DNA from: Turnera subulata
Taxonomy: Eukaryota > Streptophyta > Magnoliopsida > Malpighiales > Passifloraceae
Assembly: GCA_028386065.3 (NCBI GenBank)
Contig: JAKUCV010002779.1
Location: forward strand, 160,297 to 224,296
Direction: 5' to 3'
Length of the DNA: 64,000 nucleotides
The notes below the pieces were generated by a model. That model saw nothing but the letters and a program-made list of their open reading frames with translations. It was not told the DNA's origin and did not search any database. Made by a program: the position numbers and the translations under genes. Of the stretch, positions 1 through 12,672 are shown in pieces. Position 1 is the stretch's first letter, and each line of letters starts with the position of its first letter.

Positions 1-674
1 ACTGTTTCGTGGTGGCCTTGACCTGGGTTACTTGATAAGCATGTCTATGCTTGGCATGTCTATGCCTGGGATGTCTATCCCGTGATATATTTTTGGGATG
101 TCTATCCCTGGGTTCGTATTTTTGGGATGTCGATCCCTGGATTTGGTCTGGCACCCGGAATGTGTTGATAACCAGGTTTGACCACTAGCTTATTCGTGAC
201 GGGGCCCGGTAAAGATAAAATTGGATAATTGGATTTTTATTGAGTCTTTTGGTTGGGCTGTTTAGCCTGTGTGTTTACCTTGAGTAATTGTTAGTGTCCA
301 TATTGATCGTCTTTCCATTGTCGTGAGCACTTCGGACTCACCCCTCACCTGCGGGCTTTCATCCCGTAGGATGAGTTGTTCATTGTACAGGTTGATGCAT
401 TCCAGACAGGCTGTGATGTTTCCCTTGGACGGGCTCGGATCCATAGGTTGCATCTGTGCATACAGTGTTAGTGAGTTTAAAGTCTTCCGCTGTGCATTGT
501 TTTCGCTATTATTGGGCCATTGGGCCGAGATTTATTATTTATGATGTTTTACTATTTTGGGCCGTTGGGCCGAATTATTGTAGTTCACACTGTATGCTTG
601 GGCTTGTTGGGCTGGGTTGTCATAGTTCCGGCACGTGTTTACTGTGTACGGTAAATACGGGTCGGGGCGTTTCA
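1..674 (+). mobile_element. Probable 3' part of an LTR, cut by the window edge
   Basis: The stretch ends in a GGGTCGGGGCGTTTCA-type terminus at about 659-674, which resembles the 3' end of many plant Ty3-like LTRs (GC-rich 'GGGTCGGGGCGT' followed by CA). It contains several short imperfect repeats of a 'GGGATGTCTATCCCTGG' motif near 45-140. The left LTR border lies outside the window, so neither the element type nor a target duplication can be checked. Short ORFs in it are not convincing genes. It could be a solo LTR or the right LTR of a longer element. Confidence 0.4.
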
Positions 675-2104
675 ATATTAATGTGTCATAATTAGTCTCC
701 CAAAATGCTCTCTCATTATATTACTTTACTATAAAAACTCTTCACTCCCACATGTATTGATGTCTGCTCCCTCCCTTTCTAAAAAGATGTATTCTCTAAA
801 TTCTCTTAATTCTCAGCTTGATTTTCTTTCTTGAGGTAAATTTCTTTATTTTTTTCATTGTTTTATTTATTTATGGATTCATGTGTTCGCTGCTACATTT
901 CTTACCATATTTTTTTTTCAAATGCTAACGAATCGATTTCTTTTCTTGAAAAAACCACCAGTATTAAATTTCTTTCTTTCTAATTTAAAGAATTATATAT
1001 CTTTTTAACAATATTCCATCTTATTCCCTATATTTTAAAGTAATTCCATCTTATTTTTGTGCTCATTGGATTCTAGAATTTTTTTTTCTTTTTTTCTTTT
1101 TTTCATTGTTTTAATTTTTTTTGGATTCATAAATAAAAATGTCCAAGCCAAATACAAATATTGCGCTTTGCAATGCTATAACACAGTCCAAAACATAATA
1201 GAAGACTGCATCTAAACGGTGACAAGAAAGGTCTAACTTCGCAGGAGGGACCCAACAAACACCCCCATCCATCATCTACATATTTTGCACGAGACACTTT
1301 GTGAAATAAAGAGACTGAAGGAATAGATGATCCCTATCTTCAAGGAAGAGTGGCATAAGCTCAAGGAAGAGTGGCATAAGCACAAATAAAATCTGCCAAA
1401 AAGATAATACCTATGTGGGGAAGAATATGGACAGCCAACACTCTATCTTAAACAAATTACTAAATTATGATTTAGATTTCTATATATTTAGATTCTTATA
1501 TATTTTACTGCTGTAATTGACCTGAATATCTCTTTAGCTTAAATTTGTCATGCTTTCCTTTATAATTCTCCTTCCATGGGATTAAATTTTTTCTTCATAT
1601 ATCACTACTTTTGACGTCCAGTGATTTCCCTCCCAATTAACGAAATTTCAAATAAAACGTAATTGTATTATTAAAAATGTCAAATAAGATAAAAAAAAAA
1701 GTTACATAATCCAAGTCATATAAAAAGGAATCACACAAAAAAATTGTATAATTAGGTAGGATTGTTATCTTTAGAAAAATGTGATAATACGAGATTTTTT
1801 AAATAAAAATAGTTTTATAATGATAGGACAAAAATAAGTTTATTTACAAAAATATAAATGAACAATATCAAATAATGCAAAACTTAAACTCGACATATTT
1901 ATTTAAGGAGCATTGTTTGAATAGAAAAACATAGGAAATTATTTAAGGAGCATCATGCACCTCCTTTTCTAATAATGGCATCTAACTTCTGGGTAAGTAG
2001 AAAAAAAAATATATCAATCTTTTTTTTAACTAGTAGATTAATAAGTATGATTCCTTAATATGTATAACCTTTTGTAAATTTTTTTAAAAGTTTTATGCAA
2101 AAGT
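675..2104. other. AT-rich gene-free stretch
   Basis: This stretch is strongly AT-rich with many homopolymer runs and no ORF or RNA gene that I recognise. A short direct duplication ('CTCAAGGAAGAGTGGCATAAG') occurs at about 1338-1380. Because a Helitron-like 3' end follows immediately, part of this stretch may be Helitron body, but I could not identify a 5' terminus. Confidence 0.5.
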
Positions 2105-2138
2105 AACAGCCGCGTAGACACGCGGGGTGGGAGGCTAG
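2105..2138 (+). mobile_element. Helitron-like 3' terminus
   Basis: A GC-rich hairpin (CCGCGT at 2110-2115, loop AGAC, ACGCGG at 2120-2125) is followed 9 nt later by CTAG at 2135-2138 and then T. A short hairpin shortly before CTRR, with T as the next host base, is the diagnostic 3' end of plant Helitrons. The surrounding DNA is very AT-rich, so the hairpin stands out. The matching 5' end (host A then TC) was not found, and no Rep/helicase coding is present, so any element here would be non-autonomous or truncated. Confidence 0.45.
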
Positions 2139-2665
2139 TTCGCTTTCGGAGGCACTCATTTTTTTTTAGCCCTTTTTATGAGGCTCTATGCAACACAGAG
2201 AAGGCCCATTATGATTGGGCCAAAGTCCAATCCATTGAGCTTTCCCACCTACTTTTTTTTTTTTTTTCTCCTCGCATTCAAATTGCGGGGAAAGTGGCCG
2301 TTTTACGAGCAACCATTCTTCCAATCATTTTCTAGCGTTTACCGTCCAGCTTTCAAATTGGATCAACATATTTTTTTTTCTGCTGCCAAGTTATCCAAGG
2401 TAAATTCTTCATTACATGTAATTTTCTTATCCAATTTGAATTTCATGTCGAAAAATCGCACCTTTGGATTATTGAATTTTTGAAGAAAACCAGCTTGTTA
2501 AGGTTTGTGTTGTTTCATAAACTTGACACCTTTCTCAAGTTTCGAATGGTTTTGATTGAATTCCTGCTAAATTCGTTTTCTATGGATGATTTGGAGAGCT
2601 GGGTTTTCTTCTTTGGCCTTAGGTTTGTCTTGTTTCTGAATTTTGAAGGCGTTTTGGCTGCTTCA

Positions 2666-5600
2666 ATGTCGAATAGTTCCAGGAGTGACGGTGACAACAA
2701 CAGTTTTGATTTTGAGGAGCTTTTGGAGATTGGGAATAGATGCAGAGAGGTTTGTTTGGCTGTTCCTTTTATCTTCTTAGGCATTTGAAAGGTCAAGTTG
2801 TTAACTTTCTGTTCATTGAAAGTGCTTTTCCCTTTTTTTATACTTTTGAACAGCTGTTTGTTTTCTAAGACTCAAAAGTTTGTTTGCTTTGAATTTTCCC
2901 CTCTGAAATGGTCTCTTGGCTGATTTATTTGGTTCTGTGACTTCAGCTTCGGAGAGAAAAGGAGTCGTTAAGAGATTCTCAATCCCAGAGCTTCGATCTT
3001 ATTCGGGTAATACTTTCATCTGCCAGTGGTGTCAGTTGCATTCATACCAAGGGATTGGCTTTAGTTTCGTAAAAGCAAATGGATAGTTGAGGCATTGTTT
3101 GCCTTTTCTGTAGTTTTGTATTGATATTCCCGTATGGTTGGAAGCAAGCCCATAGCATCATTGTTGCCTTTCAAATAGCTTTTTCATCTTTATTGTCTGT
3201 TTTATCTTCTCACATTGCAATTATATGGGTAATACTTGTTTGGTAAATGGTTGCTGGTACTTCTCAACATCGTGAATCCCTTGGTTAATAGCAATAGTTC
3301 TATATTGTTCGGCACTTTCAGGCCTTCTTTGCCTCCTTTGATGCCGAACTTTTAACTAGAAACTTGTAGGTCCGATATTTGTAGATTGAGAGTAACCTAG
3401 TTTATAGATGATTTTTGTTCCTTTCAAGGTTCGGAGGCAGTTGCTACTAGAATGCCAGATTGTTTTACTCATCTTAAGAGTAAATGGATGCTTAATGTGC
3501 ATGTAAGGGTTGTTGGTCTATTTTCTCTCAAAACTGTGGAAGTCTAGTTTAAACTATTCCATATTCTGCTTCCTTATGACAGCAAGTTCATTTCGAGCTT
3601 GTTGAAAAATAGAGATAAAGGCAAAAAAATCAAAGGACCACAGTCGGCAATTTGAACTAAACTCCCAATCCTGTATTCTCTGTTTCTCAAAGAGCTTGCA
3701 GTTGCTTTACAAAAACATTAAAGGATAGCTACTAACTTCATTCTTGGTTTCATACAGAAGTTGGAGATACATGTGAAATCTCTATCACAAGCTCGTACCC
3801 AAGACCGGAACCACATCCAGAAGCTGGAAAAAGAGTTATGTAACTGCTCTGAAGAAATAAGTAATGCTTCCTACTTCTGTGATTTTACTCTTTTCTGAAG
3901 TTCTAAATTAACAGGACTTTTCAATCATAATACCATTTTATTTCTGTTTTAATAGTTGCTTTATGACAATATCCTGTTTATTAAAGTTTTCCCATCAAGT
4001 TAACACAGGGTTTGAAGGTTAAAGGTCTTATAAGAACTGGTAACACAGATAAATTTACCAAGTAGCTAGAGTAGAGATTTTTCCCAGGGTTGAGTCATTT
4101 CTCTGTTGACTTTATTAAAAGTTGTCGGGAGGGGTTTGGACTTTGTTACTAAATTCTTCATTGCTTTCTTATGGGAATTGGCGGCATCTTAGTGGCATTT
4201 GAATCAGAATCTCTTCTTAATAGGTGCAGTTGTTATTGACAGCAAACTGCCTTTCATTTCTTGGTTGTTACTCTATTTCTGAATGTTCTTCATTCAGATG
4301 TTAACATCCCTCACAGATTACCTGCAGGATCAACTAAATTTGAAGAATGCTGAGATATACAGTTTAGGGGAGCATGTCCACGACCTTGAGTTGAAATTAG
4401 CAGACATGCAATATCTAAAGGCAAAAGTCGGCCAGTTAACGGAGGAGCTGAATAGGTCTGAATCAGAGCGCTTCTTATTGTTACAGGAACTAGAGGGCAA
4501 AGAAATAGAGTTGCAACATTCAGCTTTGAGTATAGAGAAACTGGAGGAGTCAATTTCAATGTTAACACTCGACTCCCAATGTGAAATAGAAAGCATGAGA
4601 CTTGAAATAGCGGCTTTGGACCAGACTCGCTTTGAAGCTGAAAGAATACAGGAAGAAGCTGCTCAAGAAAAGGAACAGATGAACAGGGTAATTAAAGAAT
4701 TAGAGATTCAAGTTTGCAATGCAGAGGAAAGAATACATTGTTTAGCAAAAGAAAATAAAGATTTGAGGCAGGAGGTCATTATGTCTGAAAGAGATAGTAA
4801 ATTAGTTATCCAGAAGATGGGAAAATGGTTAGATGACAGGTACAAATTACAGCATAAGTCTCTGCAGAACTTGAGTGAACCAATGAGCAAAAGTAATCTA
4901 TTGGACGAAATGAGGTGAGGTTTCCAAATTCATTAGATTTAGTCAAAATTTTATTCTACTCATGTAACTTAATTGGTTTATATTGCATAAACAATTTGAA
5001 GGTTTGTCCCTATTTGTGCTTGTTACTCGGATTTGTTTCTCTATTTCTCTCTGCTCTGTTACTTTGCCAAATGCTTTATGATCTAATTGCTAGTGGTTGG
5101 GTCACTATGTTATATTTAATGTTGGAAGTTGGTACATTGATGCTTATTTTCCTTCTACTGCCATTGACGGCACTTTTGTGTTCTTAACTTTTGCTATGCA
5201 TAACTTTTGTGAAGCCCTTGTGAAGAAGTCCTGGATCCGCTCTTTTCAAAGCTGGCAGTTACATTGTCACCAGACTCAAGTTTAAAGGAAAAGGTGGATA
5301 CCATGGCACATCAGATAAGAGACTATGAAGCTCTTGTGAAGCAACTTAAGGTAAGTGTTACTGATGAGGATGCATATTTACCTTGCCAGTATTAAAATGC
5401 TGAGAAATAGTGTTTTGGTGCGGGTTTGGCAGACTACTCCATCGCGTTTAGAGTGTTTTGACTTTAAATGGTTTTACATAAGCTTGTGGAGGTTGACATG
5501 TGAATTGGTTAATAGGAACAACTGAGAGATGAAAAACTGAAGGCAAAGGAAGAAGCGGAGGATCTTGCACAAGAAATGGCTGAGCTTAGGTACCAAATGA

Positions 5601-5818
5601 CAAGTTTACTTGAAGAAGAGTGCAAACGCCGGGCTCACATTGAGCAAGTATCTTTGCACAGAATATCTAAACTAGAGGCAGAGGTGATGCTGTTTTCATT
5701 TTTGTGTTCCACCCGCTTCCTAATACAAGTTAGACAATTGCTAGAAATGATTGTTTGCCTTGTTGTAATCAAGATTCAAAAAGAACGGGGCAGAGCTGTT
5801 GTTGCTGTTAAGCAGTAG
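2666..5818 (+). CDS. Coiled-coil protein (plant myosin-heavy-chain-like/ELKS-like family), 7 exons
   Basis: Exons are 2666-2749, 2947-3006, 3758-3860, 4317-4914, 5215-5350, 5516-5683 and 5774-5818. Together they give 397 aa, and every GT-AG junction keeps frame. The protein is almost entirely charged, heptad-like sequence (Glu/Lys/Leu/Gln-rich), with no signal peptide, membrane segment or catalytic motif. The N-terminus is a short acidic, Ser/Asn-rich segment followed by an FDFEELLEIGNRCRE-type start of the coil. The long exon 4 (about residues 83-281) carries most of the coil; the C-terminus ends in a basic KERGRAVVAVKQ tail. I recognise it as a plant family often labelled 'myosin heavy chain-related' or ELKS/Rab6-interacting-like; a molecular role is not established, and a scaffold or tether role is only inference. 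Upstream in-frame ATGs exist at 2480, 2546 and 2582; I chose 2666 because the upstream residues are hydrophobic and unlike the rest. It is the leftmost gene of the conserved block, 3.6 kb before SNAP33. Confidence 0.78.
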
Positions 5819-8295
5819 GAAATATTGCATCAAGAACTGTTGGATCTATTTGATGAACATTGGTGATTAAGGTTTGTATCTTGCTAGTCTTCTTCATTAC
5901 ATACTCTACAGGGTTTACTGCATGTAAGATTCTACTTTACGGTGATTAATATGGACGCTTAATTCTAAGAAGAGTTTACACTTTTATATGCCTCTCCTAA
6001 GGTTATCCTTTTGCTCTTAGTTACAGCCTGTGAGCAAAACCGACTACCATGAGCACGACACATTTGCAGGTGAGCTTCTGTTTATCATTTGTATATTAGA
6101 GCTTGATATTTTATATGCATATATTAATGTATTCAAGACTAGTGGTGTGAGAGAAAAGGTGCAAATTTCTTTTGGCACCAATAGCCGTGACTTTAGCTGG
6201 ATTAACTGATCCTCAGTCCAAGTTGATCATAGTTGGCTTCAGGAACTATTTTGTAATTTTTGTGCTTCTTTAATTTTCAACTATACTAGAAATGTGATTT
6301 TTCTTCCGCAATATAGGAATACAATGTTTTCAGCTTCATTAAAGAGTTGACAAGGATGGTTGTTTGTATTCTTATATGAGCAGATTTCTTACGAAACCTT
6401 CCCTGCTCGGCGTGGTACCAAGGAATTCAAAGGAAGCATGCTTATATTGTGTTGACACTTTCAGAAGCTCACAGAATTTGATTAGCGCATTGTGACACAC
6501 AATTGGGACAATCAATTATAACCCAACGGTGACTAGCAATGACGCCTAGAGTAGCACATGTTTTCCATAATTGTCTATAGAACATTGTGCAGATGAATTT
6601 TGGTTAGCAACAGCAATTCATGTAGATCAAGGGTGTATAGTGCAGCAAGTTGCTAGTTTTTGCTCCATTCCATTGATCTAATTGTATATCATCTTGTGGT
6701 TCATTATTGGTGAAACTTCTGGGTTTGTAATGGAAAGCACTTCTGCGGTTCCATGCATCCGGATACTTACCAATGGGCTGGTTGCTTCATTGCCAAGAAC
6801 AATGAGCCTTGTGCACATGCTTTGTTTTATTCTGTAGTTATTCTTCGACGAAGTTTCTCCGCTATGGTTTTATTTACTTGACCGTGGCATGCTGTCTTAT
6901 GTCCTTGATTGGACCCAAATTACTCAATTGAAAATTGTGTGGTTAGACTTTTCTTCCAGTGATCAGTACTGACATGTTAGCATGGTCATTATCCCGATGT
7001 GTTTTATGAAGTTAAGGATTTCCAGAAAAGAACTTGAGCTCCCATTTGTGAACTCTTATCGTTTTTTCTTCATGTCATGTCATTATTATTTCGTGTACCA
7101 TTGGATTTTATTATTGCCATTTGGCATATTATCATAATCTCCTCAATAATTATTGCTCCAGTGTTGCCCAAGTGGAAATGTCATGATCCATTATAAATAT
7201 CACAAGAGAGAATAGGTCAAGGTTTTCTAGAAAATTATTTATGAATTCCAATATAAGAAAAACTGTTCCTCTCTTTTACTTATGCGGATTAGTAAAGATT
7301 TTCTTAAGGTCTTATTTTAGGTCAAAAGGTTGGTTGAAATGGAATGGTTATGTATGTTTAGCTTCTAATGTGTCCATGCAAATAATTCTAAGTTTCTACT
7401 AATAATATAATACCAACTCAATGGCTCTGGTCTTGATGCTTGCAGTTTTTGGAAAAACAAAAAAGACAGAGACCTACTTTATGCCAAATACTGGCAAATA
7501 TCAATCCCACTATATCCAAAGAAATATATATATATTTTTTTTATCATTATATCCAAAGAAATCTGGCAGAATCAATTACATATCATTTTGATTTTCAAAA
7601 CGTCCTTTATTGATTTTCATTCGTCGAATATAAGTTTAAAAAGCAACGCCATCCGTTCTCAAACACATATGCTTCTTCCACGACGGCCAAGTTTATAGCC
7701 TGGGAATATCTTGATGATCTTTAAAATAATTTTTTTAACATCTTTCGGAATATCACCCCACATTTGGAAGAAACTAAGAATAAAAATCAAAATAAAAATA
7801 AATCACCCATCACTTTCATTAACTAATATGATCAAATAAATAATTGGCCATCATCAGATCCCGTAGTGTGTCCCCACTTAATTCAAAATGGAGCGGCTTT
7901 GTAAGGTCAATGTTTGATCAATTCCAACCATCCCTCAAGAAAAAAAACATAAAAACTAAAAAGAGGAAGCCGTCGTTTTGTACTTTTTTATATAGTAAAA
8001 CAAAAAGAAATTATTCCTTTTGTATTCAACGAACAGGACATAACTTTACAGTCTCATTCCTTTCTCCTGAAAATACCCCCACTCACCGTTTGGAGAAAAT
8101 AACTGTTCATTGAAAACAAAAAAAAATTGTGCCGTTAGGACGAGAAACTCAGAAAATACACAATTTAATTTCACATAAAGAAAAATTGTTTTATTATTGA
8201 AAGTAAACCAAAAAAACAAGTCAAGGAAGGCCATCGTATTTTCCATTTATATGAACTACGGGAAATCTTATTATATCTCAACAAACAAAGCCAAG
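5819..8295. other. Intergenic region, 3' flank of coiled-coil gene
   Basis: The first several hundred bases are probably 3' UTR of the coiled-coil gene. The rest is AT-rich intergenic DNA with a short TA run near 7525-7540. I see no gene, RNA gene or bounded repeat here; the short ORFs lack codon bias or recognisable motifs. Confidence 0.5.
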
Positions 8296-8320
8296 GGAAG
8301 GAAGGAAGGAAGGAAGGAAG
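8296..8320. repeat. (GGAA)n microsatellite
   Basis: About six tandem GGAA units lie roughly 160 bp upstream of the SNAP33 TATA box. Confidence 0.9.
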
Positions 8321-8479
8321 AACATTTCTTTTCTTTCCTATCTCAATTCTCAACTCGAGTTCTACACATTTGGCAGTTGGCAGTTTCTCACCAATTTCCA
8401 CTGCCAAGACTTGGTTTTGGTTGCACACAAAGACACGACCTTGATAACGCGCTCCCTTCTCCTCTTCCGCTACTTCTTC

Positions 8480-9394
8480 TATAAAAGAACACTTCTTTTT
8501 TCCAAACCCATCTCTAGAAAGTAACCCAAACTTGCTTTCTTTGGATATACCCTCTCTTTTTCCCCTCGTGTAATCAGGTATGCTCTGATCCTCTTTTGAA
8601 CTAGTTCTTAAGTGTTGATTCTCTTGACATATATGGGTCTTGCTTTCTTTTGTAGTTTAATCGTATGAAGTTAAAATCTATATGGGTTTTGGTTAAGTTT
8701 GTGTAAAGACCCACGCTTTGATGTTCATTGTTATCATCCTTCGTTGAATTCCTGCTCCTATCGGGTCTTGCATTTTCTTGTGTTTGCTTTTGATCGGTTT
8801 TTGCGGTTTGTAGCTTGTCTTTTAGTTTCCATTTTGTTTGTGCTTTCTTGGTCTTTGCTATTGTGGTTTATTTTAAGTGATTCTGGTTGGTGGATTCCTG
8901 CCGTGTGTATTTGTTGTTTGGTTGAGGAGCAGACTTTGAAGACCGAAAATTTTTAGGGGTATGGCTTTTCTGCTTTCTGGTTCTTTAGTGAATAGAAAAC
9001 CCACGCTAGATTTTATGGTTGTACTCTTATTTCTTTCAGGGTTTAGTATGATTGATGTTCACGAGATGCTTAGTATCCAGAGTTTTGATACGATTATGTT
9101 GTTGTTGCATATTAGGACGGATGATTCCTGATAGTTCAATACTTGCAAATGCAGTCGCCTCCTGTTTCTTGCTTATCTTCTGCAATTTTACTTTTTCAAT
9201 AGTCACATAGCAGGATTTTATGCGATCCTCGTGAAGTCAAAATCTTATGGTTTTAAACCGGAACAAGTCATACTTCGAGTTCTTGGTGTCCGTCGCTAGA
9301 AATTTTAAGGCTAGTTCTGCCTGACAAGTTAATTATAAGTTAATTTTCTGCAGCAGGCTCGAACTAATCAAAACAGTGCTTACTTGTCAAAAGG
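8480..9394 (+). promoter_or_regulatory. SNAP33 TATA box, leader exon and 5'-UTR intron
   Basis: TATAAAAG lies at 8480-8487. The leader that follows seems to be spliced: a donor (CAG|GTATGC) after 8577 and an acceptor (TTCTGCAG) ending at 9353 would remove a 776-nt intron, leaving about 41 nt before the ATG at 9395. The intron is T-rich as expected for plant leader introns, which often raise expression. The ORF inside it (8699-8956) is therefore likely intronic noise. Splicing is predicted from the consensus sites only. Confidence 0.55.
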
Positions 9395-11800
9395 ATGTCT
9401 GGCTTGAAGAAATCTCCCTTCAGGGTTTCGAAGCATAACAAAGTTGACCCACAACATCCTCCGCGTTCTGCTTCCAACCCTTTTGATTCAGATGATGATT
9501 TGGACACTAAACAAGCCCTCAAACCATCAAGGAAACCTTCCTCAGAACCCGATCTGACTTCACTCAATGTCAGCAACAATCCTTTCGATGATGGTGAGGA
9601 ACGGGTGCCAACTTCTTCAATTTCATATTTGACAAGGAATAAGTACAAGAATGATTTTCGTGACTATGGAGGAGTAGAGAACCAATCAGTACAAGAACTG
9701 GAGAATTATGCTGTTTACAAGGCTGAGGAGACCACAAAGACAGTCGATGGGTGCCTGAAGATAGCTTCAGAAATTAGAGAGGATGCAACCAAAACATTGG
9801 TTACCTTGCATCAGCAGGGCGAGCAAATTAATCGTGCCCATAATGTCGCTGTTGAGTTGGATCATGATCTTAGTCGGGTATGACTTTTTAAAAATTAAAC
9901 CAATATAGCTTGTATATATAAGTCAATAGATCTCTGTCTGTGTTGCTCTACAGCAGGTGTCAATGGTGCTCTTTGACATGTGATTTACTCTTCTATTACG
10001 TTACGCGTTTACTTTAAATTTATTACCACTGGACGCTGTTTGACCTTCTTGCTATGATGCAATGCCCCATCACCAGGATTGAATCTGTTACGACGATGTG
10101 CTATGTTTGTTTCTCTGTTGTTTTCTTCCATATTGAAATTCATTGTCTTTCCAATATTTGTCTAGTTTTTTCACTTCTTTATGCACCTTTACAATAGGGT
10201 TACTTGTTAAAGCTGTAAGGATTTTGCAGTTGACTGGGTGGCTATTTTGGCTGGTCAATGGCTCTGGTTTAAACAAAGATACTGTTGCTTCTCATGTCTT
10301 TGCAGTTGAATGACCTTATTGTCTTATTGTTATGGTTTCTGAGATTCTATTCTCTGGCTTTGTAAACATCAGCATTCTCATGGTGATGTTTTCTTAATCA
10401 CAGGGTGAAAAGCTTCTGGGTAGCCTTGGTGGCATTTTCTCTAAGACTTGGAAGCCAAAGAAGACTCGTCAAATTATGGGTCCTGTCATTACAAGAGGTT
10501 ATTTTCTGTTTCCTCTTTTCAAGATTCACATTTTCGTTAATTTATTCTCAAACTCTGATGTTAGATTAGGCTATTTAAGTACACACAGTAGAAGGAAGAT
10601 TTGCAACCATTTGAATTTGGTACCATTGCAGTTATTCCAGTGTGTTGGTTTCTCTCATTTTTTAAAATTGTCCTTGTCTAAAGGTTCGTTAGAAACTAGT
10701 TGAGAAAAAAGATTCATTGGGGACAGTTATTAAGTGTGGCAGACAAAATTGCAAGGCATGAATTTAAACATGTTGAAGTGAAAGAGGTCTGTTGTTGTTG
10801 TCATTTCTTTAGTTTATAATTTCATTTCGTTTTTCAGATGACTCACCGAAAAGAAGAGGTAACCACTTGGAGCAGAGGGAGAAGTTGGGATTGAACCGTG
10901 CACCCAGGGGACGAGCAAGCACACGCACACCTCCCCCTGAAACAACAGATGCATTTCAGAAAGTTGAGGTTTGTCTTTGTTCTTTAGTGTTTACTATCCA
11001 TTGTAAAACATGAGACTGAAAGGATTATGTCTTTTTCTTTTTCATCAATTTGAGGTTGTCTTTTGTCAAAGGATTTAAAATTGTCTTCAGGGTAAGAATT
11101 TCATGTGTTAGTTTGTAACCTTTATATTTCCTCCACCCGCTGCAAAGTGGGAACACTAGAAGGCTTCTTTCCTTTTCATTTATCTCATATAGTGAAAGGT
11201 TTTGGCTCTTATATCTTTAGGAGTCTCTTCTTTCTGCCCCTGTGAACGCCTCAACTTTGGGTCTGAGTTTGTAGGCTTTGAGTCAATGGGTTATTACATT
11301 TCTTTAGGGCCTACAATGTAGTCAGCTGTTTGAATCTAATATCTTTGTTTTGTGAATTGTGCTAAAACAGATAGAGAAGACAAAGCAAGATGATGCTCTT
11401 TCAGATTTGAGTGACATACTTGGGGAGCTGAAGAATATGGCTGTTGATATGGGGACTGAAATTGACCGGTTAGTGATGTTTTCATCTGCATCTACCTTCT
11501 TGCCCGAACTCTTGCTATTCTTTTTCACTTATGAGAGCACTACTTCCATCCACTTTTATACATGCCCGTAAATTAACTGGAAATGTTTTGTCAGACCAAT
11601 TTATATGGCTTGAGTGTGTGTGTGACTCATCATGTCATGCCTTCTAATCGTTTCTGAGTTATTCATATGTGGCTGATATTGAGTTTTGTTTGAACTGCAG
11701 GCACACTAAAGCTCTGGATTATCTTCAAGATGATGTGGATGAGTTGAATTACCGTGTTAGGGGTGCAAATCAACGGGGCCGGAAATTGCTTGGGAAGTAG
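9395..11800 (+). CDS. SNAP33: SNAP25-type Qb+Qc SNARE, SNAP33 orthologue
   Basis: Exons are 9395-9877, 10404-10497, 10838-10968, 11371-11468 and 11701-11800, giving 301 aa, the usual length for plant SNAP33. The N-terminal 100 residues are a polar, disordered extension with NPFDSDDD and NPFDDGEE motifs. A first SNARE helix (Qb) spans about residues 105-165 and includes the EQINRAHNVAVELDHDL segment. A basic linker (WKPKKTR, then RGRASTRTPPPE) follows, and the second SNARE helix (Qc) occupies the C-terminus with DLSDILGELKNMAVDMG and ALDYLQDDVDELNYRV. No transmembrane segment and no palmitoylation-type cysteine cluster is present, as is usual in plants. In Arabidopsis the protein pairs with KNOLLE or PEN1 syntaxins and VAMP721/722 for cytokinesis and secretion of defence cargo at the plasma membrane; that role is from the family, not from this sequence. 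Confidence 0.95.
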
Positions 11801-12547
11801 GGTGCAAGTTGTCAATTTTTTACTGAAAACTGACTTGCTGAACTCAGGCCCCCTGTTCTGTTATTCTTACTGCATGTATGAATTTGGTTTAGATTTTTCA
11901 TATTGGATATGATAATCTCGTCACCTGCTTTGTAACTAGCACAATGGAATAGGTTGAAAGTATTCTTTGATGGATTCATCATATCTTTACCTGCCTTAAT
12001 GATGCGCCTTCTTAAAGGCTATTTGCAGCTATGTCTATTTACTGGTGATATAGTGTAAGGACAAGGGCAACTAATTTCAGAGGAACTTATCCGAGCTTTT
12101 AATTGAAATAGATTATCTGCTTATGACTTCAAATGTTCCCCACGTAATGATGCCGCATCGTCTCTATGCAACATTACCAAATTGTTAGGCCTGAATCAAT
12201 ACTTAAGAAGATTTTGTTGCCTGGAAACACATGGAACGATGGATTCAGACTTTACAATGTAAAGGGAGTAAAGGACGTTTAACGTCTTTGGTATGGCAAT
12301 AACAGTGGAAGCAAGAAATAAATATCTCTTACAGCCTTACTAATAGGCGCCGATTTAAAACTGGCACCGGCTTTTTGATTCCTTTTCTACTTGTATGCAG
12401 TACGTTCCCATTTTTTAACCCAGATATGTACAGTACTCAGATAAAGAGAGGAGACACATTTAATGCTTGGTCATTTATGGATCACGTTTCGAAAGAATTC
12501 TCTCTGAACAAGGGTTTAAATAGTCCTTCAAGTCCTTGCACTCCTTG
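11801..12547. other. Intergenic, SNAP33 3' flank and CLE upstream region
   Basis: The stretch contains the probable SNAP33 3' UTR (to about 11.95 kb) and then AT-rich sequence with no gene that I can support. Confidence 0.5.
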
Positions 12548-12556
12548 TATATATAT
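12548..12556 (+). promoter_or_regulatory. TATA box of the CLE gene
   Basis: TATATATAT lies about 117 bp upstream of the CLE start codon in a leader that is otherwise pyrimidine-rich. Spacing fits a short 5' UTR of roughly 85-90 nt. Confidence 0.5.
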
Positions 12557-12672
12557 GCTGCATTAACCTTCCTGTTCTTGGTTCATTGTCATGCACCTGA
12601 GTCAGAATACCATCTTCTCGTTATTCTATCAATCCTCTCTGTCTCCCGCCTAAGTACTTTGTTTAGCTAAAG

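Noticed and set aside
8699..8956. 85-aa ORF upstream of SNAP33
   Set aside because: Lies in the predicted T-rich 5'-UTR intron; hydrophobic composition reflects T-rich DNA.
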